From Heracleum sosnowskyi (Eukaryota; Streptophyta; Magnoliopsida; Apiales; Apiaceae), in assembly GCA_030848705.1 (NCBI GenBank), contig CM061243.1, positions 112,306,674 to 112,370,673 on the forward strand: 64,000 nucleotides of DNA, written 5' to 3'. Positions 22,322 to 30,666 of the stretch are shown here, piece after piece. A model generated the notes under the pieces. The model worked only from the letters and a program-made list of their open reading frames with translations, was not told where the DNA came from and searched no databases. Position numbers and translations under genes: made by a program. The number at the start of each line of letters is the position of its first letter. Within the stretch, counting starts at the first letter, position 1.

Positions 22322-24750
22322 CTAAGTTGTTTTTGGTACCCACACTTGGTAGGGTCCAGTTGATTTAGAAACATTTTTGTTAACAATTCTTCTGTCATAA
22401 ATTGCATTCCTCACAGTAGGAGACTTCACTTTTTCTGTGGCTTTAGAGTTTACACTCTTAGACTCACATGAAGTTTTCACTCTCTCACCCTTGATTGGGG
22501 ATCCTGTCCTGTGAGTGTGTACATGTGTGTGTGATTCATAGGATTGTGCAGAGTCAAGTTTATGCTTAAGAGATAAACAGTTAGCAATCACAGTCACATA
22601 GCATGTCATGCAGTTTGGCTTACCACAGAAAGAATCATGACTAGAATTTATGCTAGCAGAATGGTTACTCAGGTTATCAACTTCAGTAATCTCAGGCTTA
22701 CTACACTTATGAGTCAAATGATTAACAGATAGGCATTTTTGACATTGTTTCCTGGGAGCATTTGGCACATAAGCATAGTTGTTACCCTTGTTGACACCTA
22801 CCTTACCATTTCTGTTTTGTTTCTTTTTCTTAACAACTTCTTTCTTTACTTTAGGACTCTTGAAAAGGTTGTCTTTGGTCTCTTTCTGACTGACAGATTC
22901 AGGAGAGGAAGAAGTGTCTTTAGCAGCCTCATCTTCTTCAAGAAGTTGTTGTTTGATGATCAATAGTTCTTCATCAAACTCAACAACACTCTTTTTGAAG
23001 ATGGGCTTTTAAACACTAGACAGAATGGTTGGGGCATTTTTGTTTTTAAAAGATTCTTTTCCTTTGCCATTTGCCTTCTTCCTTCCTTTATCATTCTCAT
23101 AGTCAAAACCAACTCCAACCTTGCAGTCTTCAGTGTGTTCCTTGTGATAGGTTTGAATAAGCTCAGATGAGTTTTTGAAACTTCTTAGCTTTAATTCATT
23201 TTCAGCAATCTGCTCTCTAAGAGCTTTTTCTATTTGTTCAGCACAAATTACTTTATTTTTGGGATACTCAATCTCCTTATTCAAACCATCAAGGCTCACC
23301 ATCATTAACTCAAGTTCCTCATTCTTTTCTGTAAGCTCAAGGTTCTTAGCAGTTAGCCTGTCAATTTCTTCATTAGCAACTAACATGCTAGTGTGAATAT
23401 TAAACATTTCAGTACTCATGTCTTCAACAGTTTGCTTGTATTGAAAGGGAGTCATGTCAAGAGAAGTAAGAATAGGTACCTGACTTGAAGAATCACCATC
23501 ATCAGAAAATGCCATCAAGGCATAATTTGAGTACTCTTGTTCTTCTTCTTCATCAGAGTCATCCCAGCACTTTCCCTCAGCAATAAAAGCTTTACCCTGT
23601 TGTTTCTTGAGTAGAGCTTCATACTTGGCTTCAAGCTCTAAGTATGCTTTATCCTTCTTGACCTGTTTAGGCTTCTTGCACTCAGTGGCAAAATGCCCAA
23701 GTTCATTGCAGTTATAACATCTTATTTTGGACCTATCCACAATCCCAGATTTGTATCCTCCTTTAGCTGCACCAGCAATCCCTTTTCCTTTGTTGAAAGA
23801 GTTTGAGCTACCTGAACCACCATCATTTCCACTATTGAATCTAGACTTGAATGGTTGCTTCCTCTTAAACCTGATGTTAGGATATCTCCTAGCCATATAA
23901 GCAAAAGATTTGTTTTCCATCTTGTCCGGCTCATCTATGCTGTAGAACTCATCCTCCTCAGGCAAATCATAAACAACCTGAGTTTCATCACTTGTGTCAT
24001 CACTTTCCAGTTCCTCAATCTTGACTTGACTGACTTTCAAAGATTCCATTCTTTGACCTAGATTGTCAGCAATAAGTGCACAAGAGGTATTGGCCATTAA
24101 TCCTTGTTTTGCTTGAATAGACCTCTTCTGGAACAACTCTAGCTCATATGTCTTCAAAACACCATACAGCACATCAAACCCAATCTTTGTTAGATCTCTT
24201 TCTTTAAGGGAATAGATTCTTGGTTCCAAGTGATCTGGAAGAGTTAGTAAGAACTTCATGTTGAGCTCTTCTGTTTCATAGTGTTTGTCATAGAGTTTGA
24301 GTTCATTAATCAGCTTGTTGAACCTCTCAAATACTTCTGTGATTCCCTCCTTTGGTTGAGCCATGAATGCTTCATACTGTGAGACTAGAATCTACTTTTT
24401 GTTCTTCCTTACCTCAGGAGTTCCTTCACATAGCACTTCTATGAGATCCCACATTTTCTTTGCACTACTACAGTGAGCAATAGTGCCATACATGTTGAAA
24501 TCCATAGATTCACAGATGATAAGTTGGAGATGTCCATCCAGTGCTATTTTCTCCTTTTCAGGATCAGTGTATTTTGAGGGGTCTTTAGGAACATGCCTTG
24601 CTGGTATTATCTCAGTGCCTACTGTTGTTTCAGCAATCTCAATCATTGTAGTAAAGGGACCATGCTTTAGAATGTCTAAGTACATGGGATTAGAAGCTTT
24701 AGAATGTCTAAGGGAGGAATCTTGATACTGCTTAGTTTCTGTGAACTCAT
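22322..24750 (-). pseudogene. gag: Element C gag, broken by nonsense codons
   Basis: One reading frame runs from about 24685 to 22322. It is interrupted by a TAG (about 24388, inside KNKK-ILVSQYEAF) and a TAA (about 23009, after TILSSV). CCHC knuckles: CYNCNELGHFATEC and a second one of the form CQKCLSVNHLTHKC. A coiled coil precedes the second. The C-terminus ends VWVPKTT, like VWVLKTNT in A and WVPKST in G. Near the N-terminus the probable ATG (24750) is out of frame with the rest. A 17-bp direct repeat (24664-24680 and 24696-24712) marks a small rearrangement that removed part of the N-terminal Gag domain. Confidence 0.88.
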
Positions 24751-24785
24751 TCTTGAAATTTTTATGTTTGTATGTTAACAGCCCT

Positions 24786-24796
24786 CTCTGATACCA
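24786..24796 (-). other. Primer binding site of element C
   Basis: Reverse complement of tggtatcagag, two bases inside the LTR boundary; initiator-Met type. Confidence 0.88.
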
Positions 24797-24798
24797 CT

Positions 24799-25645
24799 TG
24801 TTAGAAATGAATACTACCAGAAACTAGACAGAGGGGGGGTGAATGGATAGTTTGATATATTTTTCGATTCTTGAAAACATAAGATAAATTGTATATGATT
24901 ATGCTATGTTATATGAAGAAAGTAAACAACACACACAATCACTTTAATCTACTTTGTAAACGGCTAAGTGTTGATATCGTGAACTCCGCTTTATTCCTGA
25001 CTTTGCGATGTCTCTTGTGAAGACTATGCGGTATGGCCTTTGAGGACTATGCGACATAGGTCATTTGATGACTATGCGACATAGGTCATTTGATGACTAT
25101 GCGACATAGGTCATTTGATGACTATGCGACATAGAACATTTGATGACTATGCGACATAAGCCATTTGAGGACTTCACGATCTAGGCATCTTTGACTTTGC
25201 TGACTTCAACACTTCACGATATGAGTCTTGAAGACTTCACGACATAGTTCAAAATAGACTATGCGATATAGCACTTCTCGACATGGATATTGGTGACTTC
25301 ACGACATAGCTTTCTTCTGACTTTGCTATATAATGCCTTAGACAAATTTCTGCAACTTATTTCTTCAGGGCCTTATTCATTTCTATCCTGCTGCATGAAC
25401 ATTTCTGAACTTCTACCAGGACAGTTATTCAATGGCCTATATACATTCTACATTGAAAGAAACCTACTAAGCTCATTATAAGTCTGAGCATACATGATCA
25501 AGCTAATGTTCATGAGAACAAGACCAGTACATATAGAGACCTATACTATATCCCAGTGATAGAAATCACTAGGTCATGTAGTGTGACATAGTCACATAGT
25601 GTAGGCTTGTTAATAGTGGTATTCAGACATGTCTTGAGCCTAACA
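24799..25645 (-). repeat. 5' LTR of element C, internally deleted
   Basis: 847 bp against 1285 bp for the copy at 52083-53367. About 430 bp are missing between two short ttgta repeats (after ctactttgta). A G7 tract lies near its PBS end. The flank at 25646-25650 is aaaac. Confidence 0.9.
25022..25169. repeat. 25-bp tandem repeats in the family-2 LTR (C copy)
   Basis: Six head-to-tail units of gactatgcgacatag plus about ten bases of gtcatttgat; the first and last are diverged. Related words (cttcacgacatag, ctatgcgatatag) continue to 25310. The same array is at 52744-52892 in F. Confidence 0.9.
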
Positions 25646-25954
25646 AAAACTAATCATCAAATACATTCAACTAAGAACAAAATCTTCTTCGGACTAATAC
25701 CAAACCGATCTTCCTTGCAAATCTTCTCAATCATGTCACATAGTGTCACCAACAAGTTCAAACTGGTGGCAGGATCACCACAACAAACTGAAGAATACTT
25801 ATCATCGCAAAATTAAACTGACGTGAACTAGAAAATATCGTCACAAAATAACATCAAGTTATGTCGGTTAGAGCGATCCCGTGCCTTGAACGGGGGGTTT
25901 GTGAGACAATTTATTCATCATAAAATTACTAAATTACCCCTATATAATATCACA

Positions 25955-26262
25955 ACAAAAAAATTGTTTCTGATGGGAATTAAACCCTTGACCTCTAAAT
26001 TAGAAGTAACATACCTTACCACTATTTTAGACATCTATTTTAATTATATTTTGAAACTTTTTATTAATATGCGCAATTACTCAATATGTTATACTCTATT
26101 TTAGTACAAAAAAATTGTTTCTGATGGGAATTGCACCCTTAATCTCTAAATTAAAAGTAACATTCCTTACCACTATGATAGACATCTATTTAGATTGTAT
26201 TATGAAGTTTTTTATTAATATGCGCAAACACTTAATATGTTATACTTTATTTTGGTCTATTT
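25955..26262. repeat. Two tandem ~151-bp units with tRNA B-box-like core
   Basis: Units begin acaaaaaaattgtttctgat at 25955 and again at 26106. On the minus strand each unit contains GGTAAGG and GGGTTTAATTCCC (or a variant), resembling the A and B boxes of a tRNA-type Pol III promoter. A third, more diverged partial copy is near 26605-26645. Confidence 0.6.
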
Positions 26263-27430
26263 TTGTAATCTACTTGGTAAGGTAGATAATTTATTTTCAC
26301 AAGTGCCTTAAAATAATATTTCTAACCATATTTGAGAAAAACTCGCGCAAAATGTTATAAAATTATATTTTAAAAAAATGTTATAAAATTGGAATTGATC
26401 CATAAAAAAGATTACATTAATATTTTTATATTATAAATCATGTTTATTTGCAGTAAGTACATAATGGCTCATATTATATATACTATTAGATTACAAATTC
26501 TATATACTATCAGATTATATATATTAGATTACTAAATTACCCTTTCAATATTATATTGATGATATTAGATTAATAAATTATCCCTCCAATTGTATATTGA
26601 TGATAAAAAAAATTCTTTTTAATGTGAATTGAACCATGACCTAGGTGATAGTGTGACAAATGTTGACATCTATATCCAATATCACTTATTATATTTTTTT
26701 AAAATTTAAAACTATCAACATATTTACTTCTTTTCAATTATATCCTTATATATAATAAGCGTAAAAATGGATTTTATCATTATTTTACATTTATTATTGT
26801 TTCATTATAAGATATTAACAACTTATAATTATATATGCATTTTTGAAATTTTAGCTACTAATAAGATTAAAACTGTAGTTTTATTATGATCCAATATATT
26901 ATAAATATCGTCTTCAATAGATAAATTTTATACGTTGATCATTTTCGAAAAATGCACTATAGTATATAAAGTATTGAACCCGAAAAATGCAAAAGAGTTT
27001 TATATTTGTATATTAATAAAAAAGTTTGTGTTGGAGATTTTTACAAGAAAGTTGAAGTTTTCATCGTACAACTAAATCAAATCTAAACTAAATCGGTTTA
27101 ATTTTTTTGAATATCTATGATAAAATATTAAAAGTACTAAATGTTAAATTATTTGTGTCAAGTGGCAATTGTAAGGTGAAACGAGTAAATTATCACGAAT
27201 CAGTTTAGCATTATCTTGAAAGGTATAAGTAATAGTTTTATAAAATAAATTATATCCACAACTGTACAATTATTGTATTCAACGTGTCTACAAGGAGACC
27301 CTTCTTAAAACGGGCAAAGTGGTATGCATTCGTTTAAATAGTGTATCCACACATACTAATACAACTTGTACTTCTACATTTTTACTCTATTATGCACACC
27401 GATCAAATTTTACAACACCCACTTAACGAC

Positions 27431-27768
27431 TACCCCATGAACTACAAACAGGTAAATGGAGTGTCAACATTCCCCCATGCAATGAAAATGATAAAAGGCG
27501 CCCAATTCTCTTTCAAAGTGACACTAAAACCATCTTCTCATTCAAATACAATTGGAAAAATTATAATCGGCGAAATCTTGCAGTATACAAGGTCACGACT
27601 ACCCCATGAACTACAAACAGGTAAATGGAGTGCCAACGTTCCCCCAGGCAATGGAAATGGTAAAAGACGCCCGATACTCTTTCAAAGTGACACTAAAACC
27701 ATCTTCTCATTCAAATACGATTGGCAAAATTATAACCGACGAAATCTTGCAGTACAAAAGGGTCGTGC
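27431..27768. repeat. Two tandem 169-bp units
   Basis: taccccatgaactacaaaca starts at 27431 and again at 27600, and the similarity continues to about 27768 with scattered substitutions. Because 169 is not a multiple of three, the ORF that crosses both (27341-27889) reads the two copies in different frames. It is therefore unlikely to be a real protein. Confidence 0.8.
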
Positions 27769-27973
27769 GTGCCAACAAAACATGTTAATTAGTCAAAATA
27801 TTTGCGCCTACTCAGGTCATAATAACAACCTTATAGACTGGGATTTTGTAAAACATGTATCATCAAACCTTCGACATATTTCCTACTGATATACTGTTAC
27901 ATGCTTATGTCTTTTCTTCTACATGCATTCCACCAAACGATGAGACCAACATAACCGAAAATAACTAGAGCAT

Positions 27974-28003
27974 GCCCGTGCCTCGCACGGGCTATAAAGC
28001 TAG
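27974..28003 (+). mobile_element. Helitron 3' terminus
   Basis: A perfect 8-bp hairpin, gcccgtgc-ctc-gcacgggc (27974-27992), is followed eight bases later by CTAG at 28000-28003 and then T. A GC hairpin 5-12 bases before CTRR, with insertion before T, is the hallmark of plant Helitron 3' ends. No Rep/helicase is present nearby, so this is a non-autonomous or truncated copy extending to the left. Confidence 0.72.
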
Positions 28004-28114
28004 TTTATACTAATACTAAAATAAACACCCTGACTCAATGAATTGTTATATGACAATTTCTAATGAAAACATTTCCCACCTCTCTCCTAATTAATGTCAT
28101 TTCAATAAATACTA

Positions 28115-28386
28115 CTCCCTCCGTCCCCCTCAATTCTTTATATTGAGGGGACGACACGGAGATTAAAAAAAAGTGTAAATTAATAGGAAAAAGTAAGAAA
28201 AATAAGTAAAGTGGTGGGATCAATCAATATTTAATGTATAAAGTGGGTATAACGTAGGTATAGTGGAGGAAATTAGTGAATGTGATTGGATTTTATATTA
28301 TAAAATGTTACTATTTTTGGCATGTAAAGAAATGAGAGGGGCGTACCAAAAAAGAAAGTGTAACGAAATGAGAGGGACAGAGGGAG
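28115..28386. mobile_element. Stowaway-type MITE
   Basis: 272 bp with terminal inverted repeats CTCCCTCCGTCCC on the left and GGGACAGAGGGAG on the right, flanked by TA on both sides (28113-28114 and 28387-28388). This is the classical Tc1/mariner-derived Stowaway end of plants. It encodes nothing. Confidence 0.93.
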
Positions 28387-28388
28387 TA

Positions 28389-28502
28389 TAATATAATACA
28401 TCTTTTCACTAATTCTCTTTTTTACTTATTTTTCAAAATATAATATACACTTATATATTTTATTTCTAAGATAATATTTACATGTTATTATCCTCATAGT
28501 TG
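28389..28502. other. Short AT-rich stretch before the LINE
   Basis: About 110 bases with no feature recognised. The LINE begins abruptly after it, so it probably contains the 5' truncation point or a later deletion. Confidence 0.4.
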
Positions 28503-29459
28503 TTCTACCCTCCATTGTTTCTCCGTATCAATCTGTTTTTGTCTTGAAGAGATTAATAGAAGATAATATTCTGCTCGCTCAAGCTTTATGCAAAAATTAT
28601 CACTTGTCTTCAGGACAGCCCCGGTGCACTTTCAAATTGGATATTAAAAAAGCATTTAACACTTTTAATTGGCAGTTCCTGGAAAACCTTTTAGTTCGCA
28701 TGAGGTTTCCTCGCATCTTCATTGACTGGGTTATGAATTTGATCATAGCTTGCATGATCTCTGTTAAAATTAATGGTTCTTTAGAGGGGTACTTTACGGC
28801 GGAATCGGGGTTACGGTAAGGGGATCCCATGTCCCCTTACCTTTTCGTCTTTGTCATAGAAGCTCTCTCATTTTGTCTTCAAAAAGCTGCTACTGCTCCG
28901 GGCTTTAAATTCCACTATCAGACAAAAGATTTGGCAATTACCCACATTACGTTTGCAGGAGACGTTTTGCTTTTCAGCTATGGAGATCAGATTTTTATAG
29001 AAACTTTGTTGGCTGGGGTTCATTGTCTTGATGTCTGGTCTTCATGTTAACAAAGACAAAATCGCTTGCTTTTTTGCCAATGTAGATGAGAATATCAAGC
29101 AGCACACCTTGCTTGCCACTGGCTTCAGGCAAGTCTATTTGGGGCTCCCCCTGATTTCCACTAAGCTCACATTCCGGGACTGCAGTGTGCTTATCCAGAG
29201 AATATGTGACAGAATTGATTCCTGGATGAATAAGTGCCTAAATCATGCTGGCCATAGTCAGCCTCTCAAAGTGGTTTTATTTGGTTTGCAGAACTTGTGA
29301 TCTTCGCATTTGTACCTGTCCAAGGAAGTGCTTAAAAATCTCCAAAAGCTTTTTACTCGTTTTCTTTGGGGAGGGTCTGCCTCCATCTCTAAACCGGTCA
29401 AAGTGTCTTGGAAATAATGTTGTTTCTCTAAAGCAGAGGGGGGTCTCGGAGTTAGGGAC
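28503..29459 (+). pseudogene. LINE reverse transcriptase, left piece
   Basis: L1-type plant non-LTR retrotransposon. RT motifs appear in order: DNILLAQAL, KLDIKKAFNT, GLR-stop-GDPMSPYLFVFVIEALS, and THITFAGDVLLFS. Breaks: a TAA in place of the expected Gln codon (28817-28819), a frameshift near 29036, and FAGD where the catalytic box should read FADD. The 5' end with the endonuclease is missing. The sequence stops at the insertion of element G; it continues at 48130. It is clearly dead and is the oldest layer of the middle stack. Confidence 0.9.
29455..29459. repeat. Target-site duplication of element G, left copy
   Basis: gggac, repeated at 48130-48134. Joining the LINE across this duplication restores a continuous LINE reading frame. 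Confidence 0.95.
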
Positions 29460-30480
29460 TGTTATTCCCAAATGACCTAACAGAATTGTAGAAGGGGGGG
29501 GGGTTGAATACAATTCTTGATATTTTCTTGAAACTAAACACTTTGTAAACTTAAACTGAACTGAATAAATAAAAACACAAGATATAAATAATTCAGTTGG
29601 ATTGTTTGATGATCCAACTGAAGTGTTTTTATTGCGGAAATAATCTGTGATACAAATGTACACAGCTGCTCAGTTACAATGTTGTAGAGAAGAAATGCTC
29701 TCAAAAATAGCTAATACAATCTATTTGTTTTTCTTCTCTTTTTCTAAAGTAACTGCTACACTTGGTTATATAATCCCAAGTTTACAATTCTACATTTGGT
29801 TAAACTAAAGAATAATAGTAGTAACCATCAGTAGCTTGCTTTTCATTCCTTTTGTCCAATGGTCCTTGGAGATCTTTGCTTTTGTCTTCATGCTCATTAT
29901 AATCATTCCCAAGAGCCTTATTGGAAATTGGAATGTTTCCTTATTTCCAGTAACCACTTTGATGGCTTCCAATGCAAAGTACACTTCCATATCTCCTTTT
30001 AGATCTGTTCAGTAAACTGTCACTATCACTTTGTCAACTGTTCAAAAAGCAACATTGATTCGTTGATAGCAAGGAGATGTGTTTCGTTGATAGCTTCATT
30101 CTTCATTCCGTTGATGGTGTTTCCCTCGTTTCGTTGATGGGTAAACTCCATACCGTTGACAGAGTAATCTTCATACCGTTGACATGTCTTCACTTAGGCA
30201 GAATTACAAGGCATAACATATTTACAATTAACCAACCTATTTTGCCTATCTAGTACATAGTCAACATGACTTAGAAAACCTATCTAAAACATATAATAGA
30301 ATGCCTATCATACTGTGAAGTATTGTACAATGCAATTGCTACAACACTCATTTCGTTGATGAGCTTCCTGTCAACGAAACACTGCAAAGCATGCTATTTC
30401 GTTGACAGCTACAAAATTGACTTTACACAAATTCTACTAAGTGTTTTATGTTTATCATCAAGAACAACATATTCCTAACA
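29460..30480 (-). repeat. 3' LTR of element G
   Basis: 1021 bp, TG...CA. It carries nine copies of the YCGTTGAY word in both orientations, an inverted pair forming a 12-bp hairpin (30368-30408), a G10 tract near one end, and a TATATAA-like box near 29767. The polypurine tract (complement of GGGGGAGAT) begins at 30481. Confidence 0.95.
30368..30408. repeat. 12-bp perfect inverted repeat in the G LTR
   Basis: ctgtcaacgaaa at 30368-30379 pairs with tttcgttgacag at 30397-30408, loop 17 nt. Both arms are the family-3 dispersed word. Also at 48017-48057 in the other LTR. Confidence 0.9.
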
Positions 30481-30666
30481 ATCTCCCCCAATTTATGACT
30501 GATAGAATAACAGCCATAAATCAAGAGACTTGATGATAACAAAAACACTCAGATACATCATAAATTACAAAAGTAGAAAATGTATTAAGCTTCAAAACTT
30601 TATAGACAAAATACAAGACTTACAAGACTAATGCCCACAAGTGCTCCTCTAGTCTGAGCAAATGTT
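30481..30666 (-). other. 3' untranslated stretch and polypurine tract of element G
   Basis: The first bases, atctcccccaa on the plus strand, are the complement of the plus-strand primer next to the 3' LTR. The rest is short A-rich sequence after the third-ORF stop. Confidence 0.85.

Larger units (their letters stand above)
21998..25645 (-). mobile_element. Element C: family-2 Ty1/copia element, 5' part only
   Basis: Minus-strand element with 5' LTR (24799-25645), PBS, decayed gag and the protease part of pol. It is cut at 21998 by the insertion of B; the remainder is beyond the left edge. Gag and LTR differ clearly from families 1 and 3. The LTR is nearly identical to that of element F at 52083-53367 except for a large deletion, so C and F belong to one family. 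Confidence 0.92.
25651..27973. other. AT-rich intergenic stretch without genes
   Basis: No ORF with family features. It contains a 151-bp tandem duplication (25955-26262), a 169-bp tandem duplication (27431-27768), and a hairpin-like sequence at 25874-25894 resembling the Helitron end at 27974-28003. Much of it may be the body of an old Helitron; the 5' terminus could not be placed. Confidence 0.5.

Noticed and set aside
25022..25169. Regularly spaced repeats as a CRISPR-like array
   Set aside because: Head-to-tail 25-bp tandem units without unique spacers, inside a plant LTR.
27341..27889. 182-codon ORF near the Helitron end
   Set aside because: Built from two tandem 169-bp copies read in different frames, with no recognisable domain.
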